Part shown: in pieces, positions 23,601 to 38,500 of the stretch | Position numbering within the stretch: position 1 is the first letter of the stretch | How the letters are laid out: each line of letters starts with the position of its first letter | NCBI GenBank assembly: GCA_946800325.1 | Contig: OX326959.1 | Coordinates: forward strand, 193,501 to 257,500 | Direction of reading: 5' to 3' | DNA: 64,000 nt | Source: Luzula sylvatica | Lineage: Eukaryota > Streptophyta > Magnoliopsida > Poales > Juncaceae | The notes under the pieces: generated by a model | Database searches by the model: none | The model's input: only the letters and a program-made list of their open reading frames with translations | What the model was told of the DNA's origin: nothing | Translations under genes and position numbers: made by a program

Positions 23601-26600
23601 AACAAACTTTCTTAGAGTTTGTGAAATTTGGTGAAAAGTTATGTAGTAAAATATACGATACAAATGATCTTGAAACACGTTATTTGAACTCCTCAAAGCG
23701 TTAAAATCTTGTTTTGAATCGAAAAACAAACTTTCTTTGTGTTTGTGAAATTTGGTGAAAAGTTATGTAGTAAAAGATACGATACAAATGATCTAAAAAC
23801 ACGTTATTTCAACTCATCCAAGCGTTATAATCTTGTTTTGAATCGAAAAACAAACTTTCTTAGTGTTTGTGAAATTTGGTGAAAAGTTATGTAGTAAAAG
23901 ATACGATACAAATGATCTACAAACACGTCATTTGAACTCCTCAAAGCATTAAAATCTTGTTTTGTATCGAAAAACAAACTTCCCTAGTGTTTGTGAAATT
24001 TGGTGAAAAGTAAGTAGTAAAAGATACGATACAAATGATCTTAAAACACGTTATTTGAACTCCTCAAAGCGTTAAAATCTTGTTTTGAAACGAAAAACAA
24101 ACTTTCTTAGTGTTTGTGAAATTTGGTGAAAAGTTATGTAGTAAAAGATCCGATACAAATGATCTTGAAACACGTTATTTGAAATCCTCAAAGCGTTAAA
24201 ATCTTGTTTGGAATCGAAAAACAAACTTTCTTAGAGTTTGTGAAATTTGGTGAAAAGTTATGTAGTAAAATATACGATACAAATGATCTTGAAACACGTT
24301 ATTTGAACTCCTCAAAGCGTTAAAATCTTGTTTTGAATCGAAAAACAAACTTTCTTAGTGTTTGTGAAATTTGGTAAAAAGTTATGTAGTAAAAGATACG
24401 ATACAAATGATCTAGAAACACGTTATTTTAACTCCTCAAAGCGTTAAAATCTTGTTTTGAATCGAAAAACAAACTTTCTTAGTGATTGTGAAATTTGGTG
24501 AAAAGTTATGTAGTAAAAGATACGATACAAATGATCTTGAAACACGTTATTTGAACTCCTCAAAGCGTTAAAATCTTGTTTTGAATCGAAAAACAAACTT
24601 TCTTAGTGTTTGTGAAATTTGGTGAAAAGTTATGTAGTAAAAGATAAGATACAAATGATCTAAAAACACGTTATTTCAACTCATCCAAGCGTTATAATCT
24701 TGTTTTGAATCGAAAAACAAACTTTCTTAGTGTTTGTGAAATTTGGTGAAAAGTTATGTAGTAAAAGATACGATACAAATGATCTACAAACACGTCATTT
24801 GAACTCCTCAAAGCATTAAAATCTTGTTTTGTATCGAAAAACAAACTTCCCTAGTGTTTGTGAAATTTGGTGAAAAGTTATGTAGTAAAAGATACGATAC
24901 AAATGATCTAAAAACACGTTATTTGAACTCCGCAAAGCGTTTAAATCTTGTTTTGAATCGAAAAACAAACTTTCTTAGTGTTTGTGAAATTTGGTGAAAA
25001 GTTATGTAGTAAAAGATACGATACAAATGATCTAAAAACACGTTATTTGAACTCCTCAAAGCGTTAAAATCTTGTTTTGAATCGAAAAACAAACTTTCTT
25101 AGTGTTTGTGAAATTTGGTGAAAAGTTATGTAGTAAAAGATACGATACAAATGATCTAAAAACATGTTATTTGAACTCCTCAAAGCGTCAAAATCTTGTT
25201 TTGAATCGAAAAACAAACTTTCTTAGTGTCTGTGAAATTTGGTGAAAAGTAAGTAGTAAAAGATACGATACAAATGATCTTAAAACACGTTATTTGAACT
25301 CCTCAAAGCGTTAAAATCTTGTTTTGAAACGAAAAACAAACTTTCTTAGTGTTTGTGAAATTTGGTGAAAAGTTATGTAGTAAAAGATCCGATACAAATG
25401 ATCTTGAAACACGTTATTTGAACTCCTCAAAGCGTTAAAATCTTGTTTGGAATCGAAAAACAAACTTTCTTAGAGTTTGTGAAATTTGGTGAAAAGTTAT
25501 GTAGTAAAATATACGATACAAATGATCTTGAAACACGTTATTTGAACTCCTCAAAGCGTTAAAATCTTGTTTTGAATCGAAAAACAAACTTTCTTAGTGT
25601 TTGTGAAATTTGGTGAAAAGTTATGTAGTAAAAGATAAGATACAAATGATCTAAAAAAACGTTATTCGAACTCCTCAATGCGTTAAAATCTTGTTTTGAA
25701 ACGAAAAACAAACTTTCTTAGTGTTTGTGAAATTTGGTAAAAAGTTATGTAGTAAAAGATACGATACAAATGATCTAGAAACACGTTATTTTAACTCCTC
25801 AAAGCGTTAAAATCTTGTTTTGAATCGAAAAACAAACTTTCTTAGTGATTGTGAAATTTGGTGAAAAGTTATGTAGTAAAAGATACGATACAAATGATCT
25901 TGAAACACGTTAATTGAACTCCTCAAAGCGTTAAAATCTTGTTTTGAATCGAAAAACAAACTTTCTTAGTGTTTGTGAAATTTGGTGAAAAGTTATGTAG
26001 TAAAAGATACGATACAAATGATCTAGAAACACGTTATTTGAACTCCTCAATGCGTTAAAATCTTGTTTTGAATCGAAAAACAAACTTTCTTAGTGTTTGT
26101 GAAATTTGGTGAAAAGTTATGTAGTAAAAGATACGATACAAATGATCTAAAAACACGATATTTGAACTCCTCAACGCGTTAAAATCTTGTTTTGAATCGA
26201 AAAACAAACTTTCTTAGCGTTTGTGATATTTGGTGAAAAGTTATGTCATAAAAGATACGATACAAATGATTTAAAAACACGTTATTAGAACTCCTCAAAG
26301 CGTTAAAATCTTGTTTTGAATCGAAAAACAAACTTTCTTTGTGTTTGTGAAATTTGGTGAAAAGTTATGTAGTAAAAGATACGATACAAATGATCTAAAA
26401 ACACGTTATTTGAACTCCTCAAAGCGTTAAAATCTTGTTTTGAATCGAAAAACAAACTTTCTTAGTGTTTGTGAAATTTGGTGAAAAGTTATGTAGTAAA
26501 AGATAAGATACAAATGATCTAAAAACACGTTATTTCAACTCCTCAAAGCGTTAAAATCTTGTTTTGAATCGAAAAACAAACTTTCTTAGTGATTGTGAAA

Positions 26601-29600
26601 TTTGGTGAAAAGTTATGTAGTAAAAGATACGATACAAATGATCTTGAAACACGTTAATTGAACTCCTCAAAGCGTTAAAATCTTGTTTTGAATCGAAAAA
26701 CAAACTTTCTTAGTGTTTGTGAAATTTGGTGAAAAGTTATGTAGTAAAAGATAAGATACAAATGATCTAAAAAAACGTTATTCGAACTCCTCAATGCGTT
26801 AAAATCTTGTTTTGAAACGAAAAACAAACTTTCTTAGTGTTTGTGAAATTTGGTAAAAAGTTATGTAGTAAAAGATACGATACAAATGATCTAGAAACAC
26901 GTTATTTTAACTCCTCAAAGCGTTAAAATCTTGTTTTGAATCGAAAAACAAACTTTCTTAGTGATTGTGAAATTTGGTGAAAAGTTATGTAGTAAAAGAT
27001 ACGATACAAATGATCTTGAAACACGTTAATTGAACTCCTCAAAGCGTTAAAATCTTGTTTTGAATCGAAAAACAAACTTTCTTAGTGTTTGTGAAATTTG
27101 GTGAAAAGTTATGTAGTAAAAGATACGATACAAATGATCTAAAAACACGTTATTTGAACTCCTCAAAGCGTTAAAATCTTGTTTTGAATCGAAAAACAAA
27201 CTTTCTTAGTGTTTGTGAAATTTGGTAAAAAGTTTTGTAATAAAAGATACGATACAAATGATCTAGAAACGCGTTATTTGAACTCCTCAAAGCGTTAAAA
27301 TCTTGTTTTGAATCGAAAAACAAACTTTCTTAGTGATTGTGAAATTTGGTGGAAAGTTATGTAGTAAAAGATACGATACAAATGATCTTGAAACACGTTA
27401 TTTGAACTCCTCAAAGCGTTAAAATCTTGTTTTGAATCGAAAAACAAACTTTCTTAGTGATTGTGAAATTTGGTGAAAAGTTATGTAGTAAAAGAGACGA
27501 TACAAATGATCTAAAAACATGTTATTTGAACTCCTCAAAGCGTTAAAATCTTGTTTTGAATCGAAAAACAAACTTTCTTAGTGTTTGTGAAATTTGGTGA
27601 AAAGTTATGTAGTAAAAGATAAGATACAAATGATCTAAAAACACGTTATTTCAACTCCTCAAAGCGTTAAAATCTTGTTTTGAATCGAAAAACAAACTTT
27701 CTTAGTGTTTGTGAAATTTGGTGAAAAGTTATGTAGTAAAAGATACGATACAAATGATCTAAAAACATGTTATTTGAACTCCGCAAAGCGTTAAAATCTT
27801 GTTTTGAATCGAAAAACAAACTTTCTTAGTGTTTGTGAAATTTGGTGAAAAGTTATGTAGTAAAAGATACGATACAAATGATCTAAAAACACGTTATTTG
27901 AACTCCTCAAAGCGTTAAAATCTTGTTTTGAATCGAAAAACAAACTTTCTTAGTGTTTGTGAAATTTGGTGAAAAGTTATGTAGTAAAAGATACGATACA
28001 AATGATCTAAAATCACGTTATTTGAACTCCTCAAAGCATTAAAATCTTGTTTTGTATCCAAAAACAAACTTCCCTAGTGTTTGTGAAATTTGGTGAAAAG
28101 TTATGTAGTAAAAGATACGATACAAATGATCTAAAAACATGTTATTTGAACTCCGCAAAGCGTTAAAATCTTGTTTTGAATCGAAAAACAAACTTTCTTT
28201 GTGTTTGTGAAATTTGGTGAAAAGTTATGTAGTAAAAGATACGATACAAATGATCTAAAAACACGTTATTTGAACTCCTCAAAGCGTTGAAATCTTGTTT
28301 TGAATCGAAAAACAAACTTTCTTAGTGTTTGTGAAATTTGGTGAAAAGTTATGTAGTAAAAGATACGATACAAATGATTTAAAAACACGTTATTTGAACT
28401 CCTCGAAGCGTTAAAATCTTGTTTTGAATCGAAAAACAAACTTTCTTTGTGTTTGTGAAATTTGGTGAAAAGTTATGTAGTAAAAGATACGATACAAATG
28501 ATCTAAAAACACGTTATTTAAACTCCTCAAAGCGTTAAAATATTGTTTTGAATCGAAAAACCAACTTTCTTAGTGTTTGTGAAATTTAGTGAAAAGTTAT
28601 GTAGTAAAAGATACGATACAAATGATCTAAAAACACGTTATTTGAACTCATCAAAGCGTTAAAATCTTGTTTTGAATCGAAAAACAAACTTTCTTAGGGT
28701 ATGTGAAATTTGGTGAAAAGTTATGTAGTAAAAGATACGATACAAATGATCTAAAAACACGTTATTTGAACTCCGCAAAGCGTTAAAATCTTGTTTTGAA
28801 TCGAAAAACAAACTTTCTTAGAGTTTGTGAAATTTGGTGAAAAGTTATGTAGTAAAATATACGATACAAATGATCTAAAAACACGTTATTTGAACTCCTC
28901 AAAGCGTTAAAATCTTGTTTTGAATCGAAAAACAAACTTTCTTAGTGTTTGTGAAATTTGGTAAAAAGTTATGTAGTAAAAGATACGATACAAATGATCT
29001 AGAAACACGTTATTTTAACTCCTCAAAGCGTTAAAATCTTGTTTTGAATCGAAAAACAAACTTTCTTAGTGATTGTGAAATTTGGTGAAAAGTTATGTAG
29101 TAAAAGATACGATACAAATGATCTTGAAACACGTTATTTGAACTCCTCAAAGCGTTAAAATCTTGTTTTGAATCGAAAAACAAACTTTCTTAGTGTTTGT
29201 GAAATTTGGTGAAAAGTTATGTAGTAAAAGATAAGATACAAATGATCTAAAAACACGTTATTTCAACTCATCCAAGCGTTATAATCTTGTTTTGAATCGA
29301 AAAACAAACTTTCTTAGTGTTTGTGAAATTTGGTGAAAAGTTATGTAGTAAAAGATACGATACAAATGATCTACAAACACGTCATTTGAACTCCTCAAAG
29401 CATTAAAATCTTGTTTTGTATCGAAAAACAAACTTCCCTAGTGTTTGTGAAATTTGGTGAAAAGTTATGTAGTAAAAGATACGATACAAATGATCTAAAA
29501 ACACGTTATTTGAACTCCGCAAAGCGTTTAAATCTTGTTTTGAATCGAAAAACAAACTTTCTTAGTGTTTGTGAAATTTGGTGAAAAGTTATGTAGTAAA

Positions 29601-29957
29601 AGATACGATACAAATGATCTAAAAACACGTTATTTGAACTCCTCAAAGCGTTAAAATCTTGTTTTGAATCGAAAAACAAACTTTCTTAGTGTTTGTGAAA
29701 TTTGGTGAAAAGTTATGTAGTAAAAGATACGATACAAATGATCTAAAAACATGTTATTTGAACTCCTCAAAGCGTCAAAATCTTGTTTTGAATCGAAAAA
29801 CAAACTTTCTTAGTGTCTGTGAAATTTGGTGAAAAGTAAGTAGTAAAAGATACGATACAAATGATCTTAAAACACGTTATTTGAACTCCTCAAAGCGTTA
29901 AAATCTTGTTTTGAAACGAAAAACAAACTTTCTTAGTGTTTGTGAAATTTGGTGAAA
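20690..29957 (+). repeat. Duplicated 22-23-monomer segment 52 monomers apart, with inner 15-monomer repeats
   Basis: About 20690-23515 matches about 27135-29957. For example TAAAAAGTTTTGTAATA is at 20781 and 27226, 6,445 bp apart (52 x 124 minus three 1-bp deletions in between, seen as GTAAGTAG near 23391, 24009 and 25249). Between the two, the CACGTCATTTG/TATCGAAAAACAAACTTCCC variant recurs at 22923, 23914, 24781 and 29368, giving local spacings of 8, 7 (together 15) and 37 monomers. Confidence 0.8.
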
Positions 29958-32900
29958 AGTTATGTAGTAAAATATACGATACAAATGATCTTGAAACACG
30001 TTATTTTAACTCCTCAAAGCGTTAAAATCTTGTTTTGAATCGAAAAACAAACTTTCTTAGTGATTGTGAAATTTGGTGAAAAGTTATGTAGTAAAAGATA
30101 CGATACAAATGATCTTGAAACACCTTATTTGAACTCCTCAAAGCGTTAAAATCTTGTTTTGAATCGAAAAACAAACTTTCTTAGTGTTTGTGAAATTTGG
30201 TGAAAAGTTATGTAGTAAAAGATACGATACAAATGATCTAAAAACACGTTATTTGAACTCCTCAAAGCGTTGAAATCTTGTTTTGAATCGAAAAACAAAC
30301 TTTCTTAGTGTTTGTGAAATTTGGTGAAAAGTTATGTAGTAAAAGATAAGATACAAATGATTTAAAAACACGTTATTTGAACTCCTCAAAGCATTAAAAT
30401 CTTGTTTTGAATCGAAAAACAAACTTTCTTTGTGTTTGTGAAATTTGGTGAAAAGTTATGTAGTAAAAGATACGATACAAATGATCTAAAAACACGTTAT
30501 TTATACTCCTCAAAGCGTTAAAATATTGTTTTGAATCGAAAAATCAACTTTCTTAGTGTTTGTGAAATTTGGTGTAAAGTTATGTAGTAAAAGATGCGAT
30601 ACAAATGATCTAAAAACATGTTATTTGAACTCCTCAAAGCGTTAAAATCTTGTTTTGAATCGAAAAACAAACTTTCTTAGTGTTTGTGAAATTTGGTGAA
30701 AAGTTATGTAGTAAAAGATCCGATACAAATGATCTTGAAACACGTTATTTGAACTCCTCAAAGCGTTAAAATCTTGTTTGGAATCGAAAAACAAACTTTC
30801 TTAGAGTTTGTGAAATTTGGTGAAAAGTTATGTAGTAAAATATACGATACAAATGATCTTGAAACACGTTATTTGAACTCCTCAAAGCGTTAAAATCTTG
30901 TTTTGAATCGAAAAACAAACTTTCTTAGTGTTTGTGAAATTTGGTGAAAAGTTATGTAGTAAAAGATAAGATACAAATGATCTAAAAAAACGTTATTCGA
31001 ACTCCTCAATGCGTTAAAATCTTGTTTTGAAACGAAAAACAAACTTTCTTAGTGTTTGTGAAATTTGGTAAAAAGTTATGTAGTAAAAGATACGATACAA
31101 ATGATCTAGAAACACGTTATTTTAACTCCTCAAAGCGTTAAAATCTTGTTTTGAATCGAAAAACAAACTTTCTTAGTGATTGTGAAATTTGGTGAAAAGT
31201 TATGTAGTAAAAGATACGATACAAATGATCTTGAAACACGTTAATTGAACTCCTCAAAGCGTTAAAATCTTGTTTTGAATCGAAAAACAAACTTTCTTAG
31301 TGTTTGTGAAATTTGGTGAAAAGTTATGTAGTAAAAGATACGATACAAATGATCTAGAAACACGTTATTTGAACTCCTCAATGCGTTAAAATCTTGTTTT
31401 GAATCGAAAAACAAACTTTCTTAGTGTTTGTGAAATTTGGTGAAAAGTTATGTAGTAAAAGATACGATACAAATGATCTAAAAACACGATATTTGAACTC
31501 CTCAACGCGTTAAAATCTTGTTTTGAATCGAAAAACAAACTTTCTTAGCGTTTGTGATATTTGGTGAAAAGTTATGTCATAAAAGATACGATACAAATGA
31601 TTTAAAAACACGTTATTAGAACTCCTCAAAGCGTTAAAATCTTGTTTTGAATCGAAAAACAAACTTTCTTTGTGTTTGTGAAATTTGGTGAAAAGTTATG
31701 TAGTAAAAGATACGATACAAATGATCTAAAAACACGTTATTTGAACTCCTCAAAGCGTTAAAATCTTGTTTTGAATCGAAAAACAAACTTTCTTAGTGTT
31801 TGTGAAATTTGGTGAAAAGTTATGTAGTAAAAGATACGATACAAATGATCTAAAAACATGTTATTTGAACTCCTCAAAGCGTCAAAATCTTGTTTTGAAT
31901 CGAAAAACAAACTTTCTTAGTGTCTGTGAAATTTGGTGAAAAGTAAGTAGTAAAAGATACGATACAAATGATCTTAAAACACGTTATTTGAACTCCTCAA
32001 AGCGTTAAAATCTTGTTTTGAAACGAAAAACAAACTTTCTTAGTGTTTGTGAAATTTGGTGAAAAGTTATGTAGTAAAATATACGATACAAATGATCTTG
32101 AAACACGTTATTTTAACTCCTCAAAGCGTTAAAATCTTGTTTTGAATCGAAAAACAAACTTTCTTAGTGATTGTGAAATTTGGTGAAAAGTTATGTAGTA
32201 AAAGATACGATACAAATGATCTTGAAACACGTTATTTGAACTCCTCAAAGCGTTAAAATCTTGTTTTGAATCGAAAAACAAACTTTCTTAGTGTTTGTGA
32301 AATTTGGTGAAAAGTTATGTAGTAAAAGATACGATACAAATGATCTAAAAACACGTTATTTGAACTCCTCAAAGCGTTGAAATCTTGTTTTGAATCGAAA
32401 AACAAACTTTCTTAGTGTTTGTGAAATTTGGTGAAAAGTTATGTAGTAAAAGATAAGATACAAATGATTTAAAAACACGTTATTTGAACTCCTCAAAGCA
32501 TTAAAATCTTGTTTTGAATCGAAAAACAAACTTTCTTTGTGTTTGTGAAATTTGGTGAAAAGTTATGTAGTAAAAGATACGATACAAATGATCTAAAAAC
32601 ACGTTATTTATACTCCTCAAAGCGTTAAAATATTGTTTTGAATCGAAAAATCAACTTTCTTAGTGTTTGTGAAATTTGGTGTAAAGTTATGTAGTAAAAG
32701 ATGCGATACAAATGATCTAAAAACATGTTATTTGAACTCCTCAAAGCGTTAAAATCTTGTTTTGAATCGAAAAACAAACTTTCTTAGTGTTTGTGAAATT
32801 TGGTGAAAAGTTATGTAGTAAAAGATCCGATACAAATGATCTTGAAACACGTTATTTGAACTCCTCAAAGCGTTAAAATCTTGTTTGGAATCGAAAAACA

Positions 32901-33845
32901 AACTTTCTTAGAGTTTGTGAAATTTGGTGAAAAGTTATGTAGTAAAATATACGATACAAATGATCTTGAAACACGTTATTTGAACTCCTCAAAGCGTTAA
33001 AATCTTGTTTTGAATCGAAAAACAAACTTTCTTAGTGTTTGTGAAATTTGGTGAAAAGTTATGTAGTAAAAGATAAGATACAAATGATCTAAAAAAACGT
33101 TATTCGAACTCCTCAATGCGTTAAAATCTTGTTTTGAAACGAAAAACAAACTTTCTTAGTGTTTGTGAAATTTGGTAAAAAGTTATGTAGTAAAAGATAC
33201 GATACAAATGATCTAGAAACACGTTATTTTAACTCCTCAAAGCGTTAAAATCTTGTTTTGAATCGAAAAACAAACTTTCTTAGTGATTGTGAAATTTGGT
33301 GAAAAGTTATGTAGTAAAAGATACGATACAAATGATCTTGAAACACGTTAATTGAACTCCTCAAAGCGTTAAAATCTTGTTTTGAATCGAAAAACAAACT
33401 TTCTTAGTGTTTGTGAAATTTGGTGAAAAGTTATGTAGTAAAAGATACGATACAAATGATCTAGAAACACGTTATTTGAACTCCTCAATGCGTTAAAATC
33501 TTGTTTTGAATCGAAAAACAAACTTTCTTAGTGTTTGTGAAATTTGGTGAAAAGTTATGTAGTAAAAGATACGATACAAATGATCTAAAAACACGATATT
33601 TGAACTCCTCAACGCGTTAAAATCTTGTTTTGAATCGAAAAACAAACTTTCTTAGCGTTTGTGATATTTGGTGAAAAGTTATGTCATAAAAGATACGATA
33701 CAAATGATTTAAAAACACGTTATTAGAACTCCTCAAAGCGTTAAAATCTTGTTTTGAATCGAAAAACAAACTTTCTTTGTGTTTGTGAAATTTGGTGAAA
33801 AGTTATGTAGTAAAAGATACGATACAAATGATCTAAAAACACGTT
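29832..33845 (+). repeat. Higher-order repeat: two 17-monomer blocks
   Basis: AAAAGTAAGTAG occurs at 29832 and 31939, 2,107 bp apart (17 x 124 minus the 1-bp deletion it carries itself). The following monomer order, including the GATCCGATAC, CTAAAAAAACG and CACGATATTTG variants, is the same in both blocks with almost no substitutions, ending near 33845. Confidence 0.8.
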
Positions 33846-35569
33846 ATTTGAACTCCTCAACGCGTTAAAATCATGTTTAGAATCGAAAAACAAACTTTCT
33901 TAGTGTTTGCGAAATTTGGTGAAAAGTTATGTAGTAAAAGATACGATACAAATGATTTAAAAACACGTTATTTGAACTCCTCAAAGCGTTAAAATCTTGT
34001 TTTGAATCGAAAAACAAACTTTCATTGTGTTTGTGAAATTTGGTGAAAAGTTATGTAGTAAAAGATACGATACAAATGATTTAAAAACACGTTATTTAAA
34101 CTCCTCAAAGCGTCAAAATCTTGTTTTGAATCGAAAAACAAACTTTCTTAGTGTTTGTAAAATTTGGTGAAAAGTTATGTAGTAAAAGATACGATACAAA
34201 TGATCTAAAAACATGTTATTTGAACTCCTCAAAGTGTTAAAATCTTGTTTTGAATCGAAAAACAGACTTTCTTAGTGTTTGTGAAATTTGGTGAAAAGTT
34301 ATGTACTAAAAGATACGATACAAATAATTTAAAAACCCGTTATTTGAACTCCTCAAAGCGTTAAAATCTAGTTTTGAATCGAAAAACAAACTTTCTTAGT
34401 GTTTGCGAAATTTGGTGAAAAGTAATGTAGTAAAAGATACGATACAAATGATCTTTAAACACGTTATTTGAACTCCTCAAAGTGTTAATATCCTGTTTTG
34501 AATCGAAAAACAAACTTTCTTAGTTTTTGTGAAATTTGGTGGAAAGTTATGTAATAAAAGATACGATACAACTGATCTAAAAACACGTTATTTGAACTCC
34601 TCAAAGCGTTGAAATCTTGTTTTGAATCGAAAAACAAACTTTCTTAGTGTTTGTGAAATTTGGTGAAAAGTTATGTAGTAAAAGATATGATACAAATGAT
34701 TTAAAAACACGTTATTTGAACTCCTCAATGCCTTAAAATCTTGTTTTGAATCGAAAAACAAACTTTCTTTGTGTTTGTGAAATTTGGTGAAAAGTTATGT
34801 AGTAAAAGATACGATACAAATGATTTAAAAACACGTTATTTGAACTCCTCAAAGCGTTAAAATCTTGTTTTGAATCGAAAAACCAACTTTCTTAGTGTTT
34901 GTGAAATTTGGTGAAAAGTTATGTAGTATAAGATACGATACAAATGATCTAGAAACACGTTATTTGAACCCCTCAAAGCGTTAAAATCTTGTTTTGAATC
35001 GAAAAACAACCTTTCTTAGTGTTTGTGAAATTTGGTGAAAAGTTATGTAGTAAAAGATACGATACAAATGATCTAAAAACATGTTATTTGAACTCCGCAA
35101 AGCGTTAAAATCTTGTTTTGAATCGAAAAACAAAATTTCTTAGTGTTTGTGAAATTTGGTGAAAAGTTATGTAGTAAAAGATACGATACAAATGATCTAA
35201 AAACACGTTATTTGAACTCCTCAAAGCGTTAAAATCTTGTTTTGAATCGAAAAACAAACTTTCTTAGTGTTTGTGAAATTTGGTGAAAAGTTATGTAGTA
35301 AAAGATCCGATACAAATGATCTAGAAACACGTTATTTGAACTCCTCAAAGCGTTAAAATCTTGTTTTGAATCGAAAAACAAACTTTCTTAGTGATTGTGA
35401 AATTTGGTGAAAAGTTATGTAGTAAAAGATACGATACAAATGATCTTGAAACACGTTATTTGAACTCCTCAATGCGTTAAAATCTTGTTTTGAATCGGAA
35501 AACAAACATTCTTAGTGTTTGTGAAATTTGGTGAAAAGTTATGTAGTAAAAGATAAGATACAAATGATC

Positions 35570-38500
35570 TAGAAACACGTTATTCGAACTCCTCAATGCG
35601 TTAAAATCTTGTTTTGAATCGAAAAACAAACTTTCTTAGTGTTTGTGAAATTTGGTGAAAAGTTATGTAGTAAAAGATACGATACAAATGATCAAAAAAC
35701 ACGTTATTTGAACTCTTCAAAGCGTTGAAAGTTTGTTTTGAATCGAAAAACAAACTTTCTTAGTTTTTGTGAAATTTGGTGGAAAGTTATGTAGTAAAAG
35801 ATACGATACAAATGATCTAAAAACACGTTATTTGAACTCCTCAAAGCGTTAAAATCTTGTTTTGAATCGAAAAACAAACTTTCTTAGTGTTTGTGAAATT
35901 TAGTGAAAAGTTATGTAGTAAAAGATACGATACAAATGATCTAAAAACACGTTATTTGAACTCCTCAAAGAGTTCAAATCTTGTTTTGAATCGAAAAACA
36001 AACTTTCTTTGTGTTTGTGAAATTTGGTGAAACGTTATGTAGTAAAAGATACGATACAAATGATCTAGAAACACGTTATTTGAACTCCTCAATGCGTTAA
36101 AATCTTGTTTTGAATCGAAAAACAAACTTTCTTAGTGTTTGTGAAATTTGGTGAAAAGTTATGTAGTAAAAGATACGACACAAATGATCTAAAAACACGT
36201 TATTTGAACTCCTCAACGCGTTAAAATCTTGTTTTGAATCGAAAAACAAACTTTCTTAGCGTTTGTGAAATTTGGTGAAAAGTTATGTCATAAAAGATAC
36301 GATACAAATGATTTAAAAACACGTTATTAGAACTCCTCAAAGCGTTAAAATCTTGTTTTGAATCGAAAAATAAACTTTCTTAGTGTTTGTGAAATTTGGT
36401 GAAAAGTTATGTAGTAAAAGATAAGATACAAATGATCTAAAAACACGTTATTTGAACTCCTCAAAGCGTTAAAATCTTGTTTTGAATCGAAAAACAAACT
36501 TTCTTAGTGTTTGTGAAATTTGGTGAAAAGTTATGTAGTAAAAGATACGATACAAATGATCTAAAAACACGTTATTTGAACTCCTCAAAGCGTTAAAATC
36601 TTGTTTTGAATCGAAAAACAAACTTTCTTTGTGTTTGTGAAATTTGGTGAAAAGTTATGTAGTAAAAGATACGATACAAATGATCTAGAAACACGTTATT
36701 TGAACTCCTCAAAGCGTTAAAATCTTGTTTTGAATCGAAAAACAAACTTTGTTAGTGATTGTGAAATTTGGTGAAAAGTTATGTAGTAAAAGATACGATA
36801 CAAATGATCTTGAAACACGTTATTTGAAGTCCTCGAAGCGTTAAAATCTTGTTTTGAATCGGAAAACAAACTTTCTTTGTGTTTGTGAAATTTGGTGAAA
36901 AGTTATGTAGTAAAAGATAAGATACAAATGATCTAAAAACACGTTATTTCAACTCCTCAAGGCGTTAAAATCTTGTTTTGAATCGAAAAACAAACTTTCT
37001 TAGTGTTTGTGAAATTTGGTGAAAAGTTATGTAGTAAAATATACGATACAAATGATCTAAAAACACGTTATTTGAACTCCTCAAAGCGTTAAAATCTTGT
37101 TTTGAATCGAAAAACAAACTTTCTTAGTGTTTGTGAAATTTAGTGAAAAGTTATGTAGTAAAAGATACGATACAAATGATCTAAAAACACGTTATTTGAA
37201 CTCCTCAAAGCGTTAAAATCTTGTTTTGAATCGAAAAACAAACTTTCTTAGTGTTTGTGAAATTTGGTAAAAAGTTATGTAGTAAAAGATACGATACAAA
37301 TGATCTAGAAACGCGTTATTTTAACTCCTCAAAGCGTTAAAATCTTGTTTTGAATCGAAAAACAAACTTTCTTAGTGATTGTGAAATTTGGTGGAAAGTT
37401 ATGTAGTAAAAGATACGATACAAATGATCTTGAAACACGTTATTTGAACTCCTCAAAGCGTTAAAATCTTGTTTTGAATCGAAAAACAAAATTTCTTAGT
37501 GTTTGTGAAATTTGGTGAAAAGTTATGTAGTAAAAGAGACGATACAAATGATCTAAAAACATGTTATTTGAACTCCTCAAAGCGTTAAAATCTAGTTTTG
37601 AATCGAAAAACAAACTTTCTTAGTGTTTGTGAAATTTGGTGAAAAGTTATGTAGTAAAAGATAAGATACAAATGATCTAAAAACACGTTATTTCAACTCC
37701 TCAAAGCGTTAAAATCTTGTTTTGAATCGAAAAACAAACTTTCTTAGTGCTTGTGAAATTTGGTGAAAAGTTATGTAGTAAAAGATACGATACAAATGAT
37801 CTAAAAACATGTTATTTGAACTCCTCAAAGTGTCAAAATCTTGTTTTGAATCGAAAAACAAACTTTCTTAGTGTCTGTGAAATTTGGTGAAAAGTTATGT
37901 AGTAAAAGATACGATACAAATGATCTTAAAACACGTTATTTGAACTCCTCAAAGCGTTAAAATCTTGTTTTGAAACGAAAAACAAACTTTCTTAGTGTTT
38001 GTGAAATTTGGTGAAAAGTTATATAGTAAAAGATACGATACAAATGATCTAGAAACACGTTATTCGAACTCCTCAATGCCTTAAAATCTTGTTTTGAATC
38101 GAAAAACAAATTTTCTTAGTGTTTGTGAAATTTGGTGAAAAGTTATGTAGTAAAAGATCCGATACAAATGATCTAGAAACACGTTATTTGAACTCCTCAA
38201 AGCGTTAAAATCTTGTTTTGAATCGAAAAACAAAGTTTCTTAGTGATTGTGAAATTTGGTGAAAAGTTATGTAGTAAAAGATACGATACAAATGATCTTG
38301 AAACACGTTATTTGAACTCCTCAATTCGTTAAAATCTTGTTTTGAAACGGAAAACAAACTTTCTTAGTGTTTGTGAAATTTGGTGAAAAGTTACGTAGTA
38401 AAAGATACGATACAAATGATCTAAAAACACGTTATTTCAACTCCTCAAGGCGTTAAAATCTTGTTTTGAATCGAAAAACAAACTTTCTTAGTGTTTGTGA

